Source of the DNA: Paenibacillus sp. JJ-223 | GTDB taxonomy: Bacteria > Bacillota > Bacilli > Paenibacillales > Paenibacillaceae | Assembly: GCF_927798175.1 (NCBI RefSeq) | Contig: NZ_CAKMMP010000006.1 | Coordinates: 62,001-126,000 of the forward strand | DNA: 64,000 nt | Reading direction: 5' to 3' | The notes under the pieces: model-generated | Databases searched by the model: none | What the model was told of the DNA's origin: nothing | The model's input: only the letters and a program-made list of their open reading frames with translations | Shown here: in pieces, positions 55,478 to 62,677 of the stretch | How positions within the stretch are numbered: the stretch's first letter is position 1 | Layout: every line of letters begins with the position of its first letter | Position numbers and translations under genes: made by a program

Positions 55478-55652
55478 TCGCAGGTCCCTCCTTGTCCCGC
55501 ATTCCCAATATAAGGTTCTCCCTATGATATGCCGGCTTCAGACGTTTTGACCCCATGCAACCAAGGGCGCCGCAGTACGTAATAAAATGAGAGGCCGATT
55601 CCACGCGTTCAACGTTCTCTCAAAAAAAACGTGGGGCCTGCCCAAATAAAGC

Positions 55653-55681
55653 TTGACTTCAAATGTCGTAATGAATATGAT
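55653..55681 (+). promoter_or_regulatory. Promoter of the manganese riboswitch
   Basis: TTGACT (55653-55658), 17-bp spacer, TATGAT (55676-55681). Confidence 0.7.
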
Positions 55682-55737
55682 TAAAGCAGGTTATATGAAA
55701 CATTGAAATGATTCAACTTTGAAAACTACATATCCTT

Positions 55738-55860
55738 CGTTAAAGGGGAGTAGCTTTTACAATAAAGTCGTCAATTCGGGATTTCATCCCCGGCTTTATT
55801 GGCAGCGTTTGTTGTTAGCGAGACCTTTACCAAGTTGTTATGCTGGGTAAAGGTCTTTTT
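55738..55860 (+). ncRNA. yybP-ykoY manganese riboswitch with terminator
   Basis: The hallmark AAAGGGGAGTAGC opens the element and GCGAGACCTTTACC closes it, with CCCCGGC and TTGGCAGC between. GACCTTTACC (55822-55831) can pair with the aptamer start or with GGTAAAGGTC (55846-55855) followed by TTTTT, the off state. Such elements sense Mn(II) and switch on Mn exporters of the TerC type, which is the gene downstream. Confidence 0.92.
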
Positions 55861-55870
55861 ATATGTAAAA

Positions 55871-55910
55871 AAAAGGATCTTTGCCAGCGATGGTAAAGGT
55901 CCTTTTTTTT
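55871..55910 (+). terminator. Second terminator behind the manganese riboswitch
   Basis: AAAAGGATCTTTGCC pairs with GGTAAAGGTCCTTTT, followed by a T run. Its 3' arm nearly copies that of the riboswitch terminator. Confidence 0.8.
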
Positions 55911-55942
55911 GTACATCCTATAGAACCTAAGGAGGAGTCATT

Positions 55943-56761
55943 TTGGATTTGTCATTATTGTTGGAGTATGGTTGGGTATTAATTGTACTCGTTGTATTGG
56001 AAGGACTTCTGGCAGCGGATAATGCCTTGGTCCTGGCAATCATGGTTAAGCATTTGCCTGAGGAAAAGCGCAAAAAAGCGTTGTTTTACGGTTTGCTCGG
56101 CGCCTTCATTTTCCGTCTGGGCTCATTGTTCCTGATTTCGTTCCTCGTTGACGTGTGGCAGGTTCAGGCCATCGGTGCATTGTATCTGCTGTACATTTCT
56201 ATTAACCATATCGTGAAAAAAATAATGAGCGGCCGCAATAAAACCGATGAAGCGGCAGAAGAAGCTCCTAAAAAGCCCAAAAAACAATCCGGTTTCTGGA
56301 TGACCGTGTTTAAGGTCGAGGTCGCGGATATCGCTTTTGCCGTTGATTCCATCCTGGCGGCTGTCGCGCTGGCCGTAGCCTTGCCACCAAGTGGGCTGCC
56401 CAATATCGGAGGTTTGGACGGAGGCCAGTTCATCGTGATCTTCCTTGGCGGGTTTATCGGTCTTGTCATTATGCGTTTTGCTGCTTCGTTCTTTGTCAAA
56501 TTGCTTCATTCCCGTCCCGGACTGGAAGTGGCCGCGTTTGTCATCGTTGGCTGGGTAGGGGTCAAGCTGGCCGTAATTACGTTGGCTCATCCGTCTCTCG
56601 GCGTGTTGGATGAACATTTTCCGGAAAATAAAATCTGGAAATTCGGGTTTTACGTCGTGTTGATCGCCATCGCTTTGTTCGGTTGGTTCATGTCTTCCAA
56701 AGTTCCGGAGAAGGAAGACGAGAACCCGGTCGGCGAGGTCGAAAAACAAGCGGGCTTGTGA
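55943..56761 (+). CDS. TerC-family membrane protein (YkoY-like, probable Mn exporter)
   Basis: 272 residues starting at TTG after GGAGGAG. It has seven to nine hydrophobic segments, with conserved acidic residues in membrane parts (EGLLAADNALVLAIMVKHL near 20-38 and VEVADIAFAVDSILAAVALA) that mark the TerC family and likely bind metal. A charged loop (NKTDEAAEEAPKKPKKQ) lies mid-protein. B. subtilis YkoY is under the same riboswitch class and TerC proteins export Mn for secreted enzymes. A strong terminator follows. Confidence 0.92.
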   Translation: MDLSLLLEYGWVLIVLVVLEGLLAADNALVLAIMVKHLPEEKRKKALFYGLLGAFIFRLGSLFLISFLVDVWQVQAIGALYLLYISINHIVKKIMSGRNKTDEAAEEAPKKPKKQSGFWMTVFKVEVADIAFAVDSILAAVALAVALPPSGLPNIGGLDGGQFIVIFLGGFIGLVIMRFAASFFVKLLHSRPGLEVAAFVIVGWVGVKLAVITLAHPSLGVLDEHFPENKIWKFGFYVVLIAIALFGWFMSSKVPEKEDENPVGEVEKQAGL

Positions 56762-56812
56762 CGCAAAATGTTAGCCGCAGCATGACATGCACGATTTCCA
56801 ATCGGCATGAGG

Positions 56813-56841
56813 CAGGAGTTCGGAAGAACTCCTGTTTTTTC
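56813..56841 (+). terminator. Terminator of the TerC-family gene
   Basis: CAGGAGTT-CGGAAG-AACTCCTG followed by TTTTTT. Confidence 0.9.
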
Positions 56842-56858
56842 TTTTTCCAAGAAAAGGG

Positions 56859-56888
56859 TTGACAATCTGAAAGGCACCAGCTTAATAT
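56859..56888 (+). promoter_or_regulatory. Strong promoter between terC and rtcB
   Basis: A perfect TTGACA (56859-56864), 18-bp spacer and TAATAT (56883-56888). Confidence 0.7.
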
Positions 56889-56923
56889 GGTTTATAACAA
56901 TTCATGAAGGGAGGCTGAAGGAC

Positions 56924-57019
56924 ATGATGGTGGGTTATGATTTCACCCAGGCACAACGCAGCACGTTTACAATTTCATATCCTGCTCATTGTCTCTTTGG
57001 CCTCTTACGGGCGACATAG
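56924..57019 (+). CDS. Small ORF of 31 codons
   Basis: Begins ATGATG nine bases after GGGAGG and encodes MMVGYDFTQAQRSTFTISYP followed by AHCLFGLLRAT. Not recognised. The promoter, ribosome binding site and downstream terminator make it a self-contained unit of about 300 bases. It may be a small protein or simply the 5' part of a regulatory RNA. Confidence 0.4.
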   Translation: MMVGYDFTQAQRSTFTISYPAHCLFGLLRAT

Positions 57020-57096
57020 GAATGGCGGCATATCGTTTGGAATCAGGGAGCGTTATTTCCTGGCCGTTTCGGTGTGCCTCACATAACCTATATCAT

Positions 57097-57188
57097 GATG
57101 AATCATTGACAGCGGCATGCCAAATGCCGTCCTTGTCATTCATCGATGTACTTCAAGAAGCCATGGGCAATTTGTCCATGGTTTTTTT
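57097..57188 (+). terminator. Structured 3' end of the small transcript upstream of rtcB
   Basis: A long imperfect hairpin (GATGAAT...GGCAT with ATGCC...ATTCATC, 57097-57144) is followed by CCATGG-N9-CCATGG (57161-57181) and a run of seven T. It looks like the end of the transcript that starts near 56895. Confidence 0.6.
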
Positions 57189-57262
57189 GTGTTTTTAATC
57201 CAATGGACGTTAACGGGCGATATGAACGATTTACATGAAAATCATGATCAAAAGGTTTTAAC

Positions 57263-57283
57263 ATGACTGCGGATATCCAATGA
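57263..57283 (+). CDS. Possible 6-codon leader ORF overlapping rtcB (MTADIQ)
   Basis: AAAAGG lies 7 bases before the ATG and the TGA overlaps the ATG at 57280 (ATGA). This could couple translation of rtcB to the leader. Confidence 0.35.
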   Translation: MTADIQ

Positions 57284-58797
57284 AGCTGCATGTTGAAACA
57301 ACGGAAAGGGTTTGTACAACGTTTATGAATAATACGAATAAAACGAATATGAATATGTTATCTTCGGACCATACGATGAAAGCTTACCGGCATGAGGTAA
57401 ACCTGCCTGCAGGCAATCTGACGGTATATGCGGCACAACAGCTTTTTTCATCGCTGGACTATAAGGTGTTCGAGATGGCCAACAACAATTTGCAAATTCC
57501 CGGCATTTCGTACATGAGCTACACGCCTGACGTGCATGTTGGCGTAGGAACGTGTATTGGCACCACAGCAGTATGGGATGCGCAGGACGGATACGTCTCT
57601 CCCAGCATCGTGGGAAGTGACATTGGCTGCGGCATGCGGGTGCATATGACCAATTTGCACAAGGACGACTTGAAAGACGTGAAACTGCGCCGGAAGTTGG
57701 TCAAGGCCATTGAGAAGGTATTGCCGATGGAAGCGAACCAGCGCGGGCATTACTCCGATCTTCGTTTGGAACACATCGTACGCAAAGGGCTTCACGGTTT
57801 GCCGAAAAAATACATTCCGGACAGCTATACGCCCAAAAAATCGACCTCCCTGACCCATGTGGAAAGCAGCAAGTTTGCTTTCGACGAGGAGGTATTGAAC
57901 CTTGTGCCCGATATGACCTGGCATCGGTCGCATCGTCAGCTTGGCACGCTCGGCGGAGGAAATCATTTTGCCGAAATTCAGTCGATTGAGATTGCTGAAG
58001 AAAACCGCGACATTGCTGAAGCATGGGGGTTGAAAGACGGCCAAATTGTAGTAATGATCCATTCGGGATCCCGCGCTTGGGGCGGATATGTGAGCCAGAC
58101 GAGTTCATCGGCCATCGCCAAAGTCATGCACCGGAACGGGCTCGGGACGTCTGACCCCAAGCTGGTCTTTGCGCCGCTCGAACATGCAGAGGGCAAGCAT
58201 TACGTGAACATGATGTATTCCGCGCTCAATTATGCGGTGGTGAACCGCCATCTGATTGCGTTCTCCATCCGGGAAGCGTTTCGTGAAGTGTTTGGCCCAA
58301 AATGCGAGTTTCGCACGTTGTACGATCTGATGCATAACTATGCGTGGGAAGAAAAACATGAGGATGCGGGCAGTGTATTCGTGCATCGCAAAGGAGCGAC
58401 GCGGGCATTGCCGGCAGGCCATCCCGATAATCCAAAACCTTATCTGGCCACAGGCCACCCCGCACTGATTCCGGGTTCGATGGGGACCGCCTCGTATATT
58501 ATGGTGGGCCGGCCGCAGGGTGCGGACAACTATTATTCCATTTGCCATGGGGCAGGCCGCGTACGGTCGCGTTCGGCAACGAAGCGGCTCGTGACCGTCC
58601 AGGATTTCGAGTCGGCGCTGGGCGTGGGGACCGAGCATGAAATTGTGGTGAACCAGCGTTCGCTGGAATCCATCATCGACGAATCCCCGCAAGCATACAA
58701 AAATGTGGACGAAATTATTGAAAGTGTGACCGGCGCAGGGCTGGCACAGGTCGTGGCAAAGTGCAAACCGCTTGCGGCCGTGAAGGGAGCCAAATAA
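57280..58797 (+). CDS. rtcB: RNA-splicing ligase RtcB family protein
   Basis: Joins RNA 2',3'-cyclic phosphate or 3'-phosphate ends to 5'-OH ends with GTP and Mn(II). Up to 505 residues. Metal- and GTP-site motifs are seen: PDVHVGVG, VGSDIGCGMR (Mn-binding Cys), GTLGGGNHFAEI, MIHSGSR, HRKGATRALPAGHP and CHGAGR with the guanylylated His. No residue of these motifs seems lost. The start is uncertain: 57280 is coupled to a leader ORF, while 57325 and 57376 also give complete enzymes. The next gene, an AAA+ ATPase, starts at the base after the stop codon. Confidence 0.92.
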   Translation: MKLHVETTERVCTTFMNNTNKTNMNMLSSDHTMKAYRHEVNLPAGNLTVYAAQQLFSSLDYKVFEMANNNLQIPGISYMSYTPDVHVGVGTCIGTTAVWDAQDGYVSPSIVGSDIGCGMRVHMTNLHKDDLKDVKLRRKLVKAIEKVLPMEANQRGHYSDLRLEHIVRKGLHGLPKKYIPDSYTPKKSTSLTHVESSKFAFDEEVLNLVPDMTWHRSHRQLGTLGGGNHFAEIQSIEIAEENRDIAEAWGLKDGQIVVMIHSGSRAWGGYVSQTSSSAIAKVMHRNGLGTSDPKLVFAPLEHAEGKHYVNMMYSALNYAVVNRHLIAFSIREAFREVFGPKCEFRTLYDLMHNYAWEEKHEDAGSVFVHRKGATRALPAGHPDNPKPYLATGHPALIPGSMGTASYIMVGRPQGADNYYSICHGAGRVRSRSATKRLVTVQDFESALGVGTEHEIVVNQRSLESIIDESPQAYKNVDEIIESVTGAGLAQVVAKCKPLAAVKGAK

Positions 58798-60111
58798 ATG
58801 ACGATACAGAACTTGAAGCCAAGTGAAGACAATACCACCATCTCATCCATCTATGCCTTTGACGAAAAGCATGATGGCCGCATTGAAGGTTATGCTACTT
58901 ACGCTCGCCTGATCCGCGGCATCATTGCCGCATTGTACAAGCGATACGGAATTCGTTACGAGTTATATGCCAGCGATGACCCGAACAGCGAGTATTGGAG
59001 CTTGCTTGATGAAGATCTGCGTTCCGAAAGCCCGGATGTGGAGCTGGTCGCCCGGATTTTCGAGGATTTGGAATTGCGGACGCTCCATTACGACGATGAT
59101 GATGGGGACGAGCCGTCTTATGGGGTGCAGTATTCCATTCGCAATAATGTGTTCGCTTATCCGAAATGGGGCGTTGCGCTTGTGCGAATCCCTTTTTTCC
59201 GCAGCAACGGCATTTACAATGAGGACTTTGTGTTTGCGGCGGGCGAAGAACATCTGAGGCAATTTCTAGGCAGCGTACGTGAGCGCGAGCGCCAGCAAAA
59301 CATGAAGAAGGTGACCGTGTACACCGATGCCCGAAGCGGCATCCATCGGCAGACCGAGTCCATTACGCGTTCCGTAACGCGGGAGGAGGTTGTATTGTCC
59401 GAGGAGATCAAACAGGAAATTTTCCGCTCGCTGGACCAGTTCTTCGAGGCGGACCGCACCTTTTACCGCAAATATGACATTCCGTACAAACGGGGCATCT
59501 TGCTCTATGGCCATCCCGGGAATGGGAAAACAACCCTGGTCAAATCGATTGCGGCCAGCATTCCAGGCCCGGCAGCGTACTGGCAGATTACGGAATACAC
59601 GACCAGCGAGTCCGTGCGCGAAGTATTCGATGCCGCCAAGCGGCTCGCGCCGATGGTACTGATCATCGAAGACATCGATTCGATGCCTGCCGAGGTGCGC
59701 TCGTTCTTCCTGAACACGTTGGACGGGGCCACGTCGAAGGAAGGCATCTTTCTGATCGGAACGACGAATTATCCTGAAAAAATAGATCCGGGCCTCATGA
59801 ACCGTGCTGGTCGGTTCGACAGGGCTTACGAAATTCCAATGCCCGACGAAGCGCTGCGGCTGCAATATTTGCGGCAGCGCGGATTCGACGCCTTTGCGGA
59901 CGAGGAGGGCACGCTGGAAGCGGCGAGACGTACCGAAACATTTTCGCTGGCCCAACTCGGGGAACTGTACGTCAGCGCCGCGCTGGAATGGCATCAGCAT
60001 GGACAGGTGGACATCGGAAAGCTCATTCAGGGTATGCGCGGCGAACTGGACAAGAGCCATAAGCACAACTGGATGGAGCAGCCGGGCCAGGGTCGGGTAG
60101 GCTTTTTCTAA
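58798..60111 (+). CDS. AAA+ ATPase paired with rtcB
   Basis: 437 residues. The first ~200 residues are an uncharacterised domain. The AAA+ core then has Walker A GHPGNGKT at 238-245, Walker [10 protein letters not shown] near 288, a sensor-1 region [24 protein letters not shown] with the arginine finger, and a C-terminal lid. The core resembles BCS1/FtsH-type remodelling ATPases; it has no protease domain. The ATG directly follows the rtcB TAA and its ribosome binding site (AAGGGAG) is inside rtcB. A role in RNA repair with RtcB is inferred from this arrangement only. Confidence 0.88.
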   Translation: MTIQNLKPSEDNTTISSIYAFDEKHDGRIEGYATYARLIRGIIAALYKRYGIRYELYASDDPNSEYWSLLDEDLRSESPDVELVARIFEDLELRTLHYDDDDGDEPSYGVQYSIRNNVFAYPKWGVALVRIPFFRSNGIYNEDFVFAAGEEHLRQFLGSVRERERQQNMKKVTVYTDARSGIHRQTESITRSVTREEVVLSEEIKQEIFRSLDQFFEADRTFYRKYDIPYKRGILLYGHPGNGKTTLVKSIAASIPGPAAYWQITEYTTSESVREVFDAAKRLAPMVLIIEDIDSMPAEVRSFFLNTLDGATSKEGIFLIGTTNYPEKIDPGLMNRAGRFDRAYEIPMPDEALRLQYLRQRGFDAFADEEGTLEAARRTETFSLAQLGELYVSAALEWHQHGQVDIGKLIQGMRGELDKSHKHNWMEQPGQGRVGFF

Positions 60112-60219
60112 GTTTCAAAGCGGGAACGGGCCATGATGCAACAAATTTGCCTATCCAGGTTATACTAATGCTGTTTACATGAATCCGGCAGAACGCTGAC
60201 CATCTTTTGGGGTGGGGGT

Positions 60220-60244
60220 GTTTAAAATTCGGCTCAACGGTTAA
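60220..60244 (+). promoter_or_regulatory. SigB-like promoter candidate upstream of the GlsB-type gene
   Basis: GTTTAA (60220-60225), 13-bp spacer, GGTTAA (60239-60244), one or two changes from the SigB consensus. The homologous B. subtilis genes ywzA and ydaS are, as I recall, stress-induced by SigB. Confidence 0.3.
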
Positions 60245-60287
60245 TAGTAGACAGACACAACAATAACTTGTAATTGAGGTGAATGAC

Positions 60288-60545
60288 ATGGGTTGGTTAT
60301 GGTCATTAATCGTAGGTGGTATCATTGGATGGTTGGCAGGTTTGATCGTAGGCCGTGACATTCCTGGCGGCGTCATCGGAAACATTGTAGCCGGGTTTAT
60401 CGGCGGCTGGCTCGGTGGAGTCATTCTCGGGGACATGGGTCCTGAGATGGGCGGATTTTACATTGTTCCGGCATTGATCGGGGCCATTGTGCTGGTGGCG
60501 ATCGTGAGCCTGATTTTCCGCTCCATGGGCCGCAGTCGGGGATAA
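60288..60545 (+). CDS. GlsB/YeaQ/YmgE family small membrane protein
   Basis: 85 residues with three glycine-rich membrane segments (SLIVGGIIGWLAGLIVG, GVIGNIVAGFIGGWLGGVILG, IVPALIGAIVLVAIVSLIF). This is the so-called transglycosylase-associated family, linked to general stress; its activity is unknown. GAGGTGAATGAC precedes the ATG at 60288. It is a single gene followed by a strong terminator. Confidence 0.88.
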   Translation: MGWLWSLIVGGIIGWLAGLIVGRDIPGGVIGNIVAGFIGGWLGGVILGDMGPEMGGFYIVPALIGAIVLVAIVSLIFRSMGRSRG

Positions 60546-60612
60546 TCTGTCGTTAGAATGTTGAGTCCGGGCTTGAAGAGCATGCACTTGCATGACGATT
60601 GACTCGGAATGA

Positions 60613-60661
60613 AGAAGGTTAAGCGAGGCCGCTTCAAGCGGCCGCGTTTAACCTTCTTTTG
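60613..60661 (+). terminator. Terminator of the GlsB-type gene
   Basis: GAAGGTTAAGCG and GGCCGCTT pair with AAGCGGCC and CGTTTAACCTTC around a 2-base loop, followed by TTTT. Confidence 0.9.
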
Positions 60662-60795
60662 TTGTGTGACGCTGGCAGACCGGGGAGAAGTCTGTTATCG
60701 TTAGATTGAGGCCAATCCTGTATTTTTGACCCGGGATGGCGAAACTTATATTTACGAAAATCAAGTGTGTTATGGAAATAGGGGAGATGAACAGC

Positions 60796-61311
60796 ATGGA
60801 AAAGGCGACATTTGCCGGCGGGTGCTTCTGGTGCATGGTGACGCCGTTTGAAGAACAGCCGGGCATTCATGGCATCATATCAGGCTATACCGGCGGTCAC
60901 GTCGATCATCCGACATATGAACAGGTCAAAACAGGGGAAACCGGACATTTGGAGGTTGTGGAAATTACGTTTGATCCGGAGGTGTTCCCGTATGAGCGGT
61001 TATTGGAATTGTACTGGCCGCAAATTGATCCGACCGATGATGGCGGACAATTCCAGGATCGGGGTTCCCAGTACCGCACAGCCATTTTTGTGCATAACGA
61101 GCGACAGCGCGAATCGGCAGAACGTTCGAAGCGGGAGCTTGCGGCAAGCGGACGCTTCAGCCAACCGATCGTGACCGAGATTCGCGACGCGTCCGTATTT
61201 TATCCGGCGGAGGACTACCATCAGGATTATCACAAAAAAAACGAGAAACATTACAAGGAAGATCGGGCCATGTCCGGACGGGATGAATTCATAGAACGCA
61301 ACTGGAAGTAA
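60796..61311 (+). CDS. msrA: Peptide methionine (S)-S-oxide reductase MsrA
   Basis: Reduces methionine-S-sulfoxide in proteins. 171 residues from the ATG at 60796 (GGGGAG upstream). The catalytic Cys is in the N-terminal GGCFWC motif, followed by the family segments [52 protein letters not shown] and HQDYHKKN. No MsrB domain is fused. Single gene. Confidence 0.95.
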   Translation: MEKATFAGGCFWCMVTPFEEQPGIHGIISGYTGGHVDHPTYEQVKTGETGHLEVVEITFDPEVFPYERLLELYWPQIDPTDDGGQFQDRGSQYRTAIFVHNERQRESAERSKRELAASGRFSQPIVTEIRDASVFYPAEDYHQDYHKKNEKHYKEDRAMSGRDEFIERNWK

Positions 61312-61350
61312 GGAGGCTGACCGAGGCTGACTTCTTGATTGCAAAGCAAC

Positions 61351-61390
61351 AAAGCCGGGAGGCTCCTGCTGGAGCGCTCCCGGCTTTTGT
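61351..61390. terminator. Bidirectional terminator between msrA and rlmA
   Basis: AAAGCCGGGAG and CTCC pair with GGAG and CTCCCGGCTTTT around a 4-base loop; it also ends the convergent methyltransferase gene. Confidence 0.85.
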
Positions 61391-62254
61391 TTATTTTGCT
61401 CCTGTCCAGATCTCTACATCAATGGTGATCTGCGAGAGGGTGTGGCTTGCTTGCTGCAGCTGGTCATCCGAGCTATGCCATGATAGCGGAGTCATGTGCA
61501 CGAGCGCAGCGCGTACGGCTTCGTCTACTTGAAGCGTATACGTAAGTGGAATTCGGCTTGTGAGCTTAAAATGCTCTTTGAAGCGCTCAAGCGACAGATG
61601 TTCTGGATTGCTTCGCTCTATGCGGCCTGAATGCAGCCGTTCCCTTAATTCCGTTAGATAAAGCTTTCGCGGCACAACTTTGATGAGCCTGCCGCCCGGT
61701 TGAAGGATTCGCATGAATTCCTCGTAATTGGAAGGGGACAGAATGTTGATTACAGCATCCAGCCGTTGGTCCGCAAACGGACTGCAGGCCAGGTCCCCCA
61801 CCATCCAGATTTGGCTGTCGTAGGCCGAAGAGGCCATGGCGATGCCTTCTTTCGCGATATCCATACCCCAGCCTACGGCGGGCAGATGTTGAGTCACCTG
61901 TTGAAGAAGCGATCCTTCGCCTGCGCCGGCATCCAGAACATGGATGGGCTCGCGCTGCCGGAGAGCGTGTTCCGTAAGCTGCTCCCGAAGCACGGCAACC
62001 AAAGGAGCATAGAGACCCGTGCGGGACCATACTTCCCTTTTTGCGGCGAAGAGTCTTTTGTCATACCGGCCGTTGAACGGGCGGGTCAGAACATTGATAT
62101 ACCCTTGTCTGGCGTAGTCAAAGGTATGGTTTGCGGTGCATAGCACGGAGTCGGCATTAACCGCAGCCAGTTCATGATGGCATAAAGGACAATGAAGCAT
62201 GTGGATATATGGACGCAGCAAGGCTGCGCTGCGTTCTCTTCGTTGGATGGACAT
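61391..62254 (-). CDS. rlmA: 23S rRNA (guanine-N1)-methyltransferase, RlmA family
   Basis: 287 residues. The N-terminal zinc finger is C22, C25, C39, H43 (HCPLC...VLCTANH), followed by TFDYARQGYINVL, typical of RlmA. The SAM-binding motif is VLDAGAGEGSLLQQV, with INILSPSNYEEF as the later catalytic motif. RlmA(I) modifies G745; RlmA(II), the Gram-positive type, modifies G748 in the exit tunnel, where mycinosyl macrolides such as tylosin bind. I expect type II but cannot prove it. The start at 62254 follows GGGGTG; an ATG at 62275 is also possible. A leader with a short ORF and terminator precedes the gene. Confidence 0.88.
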   Translation of the reverse strand: MSIQRRERSAALLRPYIHMLHCPLCHHELAAVNADSVLCTANHTFDYARQGYINVLTRPFNGRYDKRLFAAKREVWSRTGLYAPLVAVLREQLTEHALRQREPIHVLDAGAGEGSLLQQVTQHLPAVGWGMDIAKEGIAMASSAYDSQIWMVGDLACSPFADQRLDAVINILSPSNYEEFMRILQPGGRLIKVVPRKLYLTELRERLHSGRIERSNPEHLSLERFKEHFKLTSRIPLTYTLQVDEAVRAALVHMTPLSWHSSDDQLQQASHTLSQITIDVEIWTGAK

Positions 62255-62290
62255 ATGGACGAGCACCCCATTCATTCAGATTTGATAACT

Positions 62291-62358
62291 GAAGAAAAGG
62301 GCATAACAAATAAACCTTCGCAATCATTCAAAAAAAAGCGAGGTTCAAGGTTATGCCC
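62291..62358 (-). terminator. Attenuator hairpin in the rlmA leader
   Basis: On the minus strand GGGCATAAC and AACCTCGC pair with GCGAAGGTT and GTTATGCCC, followed by TTTTCTTC. The outer stem has 9 bp, the inner 8 bp with one bulge. The 5' arm starts 4-5 bases after the leader ORF stop. Confidence 0.7.
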
Positions 62359-62362
62359 CTAG

Positions 62363-62392
62363 TTATCGATATCGAATGAATTGAATAATCAT
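62363..62392 (-). CDS. Leader peptide MIIQFIRYR
   Basis: Nine codons and TAA. AAGGAG at 62410-62405 lies 12 bases before the ATG, a usable but long spacing. The C-terminal Arg-Tyr-Arg fits the (Arg/Lys)-X-(Arg/Lys) type at which macrolides arrest ribosomes. A ribosome paused at its end would cover the first bases of the terminator. Confidence 0.5.
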   Translation of the reverse strand: MIIQFIRYR

Positions 62393-62495
62393 GGGATCGC
62401 TGCGCTCCTTACTTGTGCGGAAGTGAGTTTCAATGAAGATGGCGTCAATACAACGACTCAGTCTAACGCATAAGTCAAGCGATTCGACCTTGTCC

Positions 62496-62525
62496 ATTAT
62501 AACATCGGTTCCGATGCATTGCCAA
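62496..62525 (-). promoter_or_regulatory. Promoter of the rlmA leader with palindrome in the spacer
   Basis: On the minus strand TTGGCA (62525-62520), 18-bp spacer and TATAAT (62501-62496). The spacer holds the perfect palindrome CATCGGAACCGATG (62516-62503). The remaining gap, 62526-62677, is AT-rich and shows nothing convincing. Confidence 0.65.
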
Positions 62526-62677
62526 AAAGGAAAGTTGCAAATGAAAGAGCGCCGTCCCCTTTTATAATATAAACCGCAATAATAAATCCCACTAGGCCAC
62601 TGCGAGCGCAGTACCATCTCCGTTAACGTGTGGATGTTTTCTACGGTTTATTTAGAAGGAAAACAGCGCTCTAAAGT

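Noticed and set aside
62393..62494. Longer 44-codon version of the rlmA leader ORF starting at 62494
   Set aside because: Its ATG overlaps the -10 box, upstream of the expected transcription start, so it cannot be on the transcript. Only the last 9 codons remain plausible.
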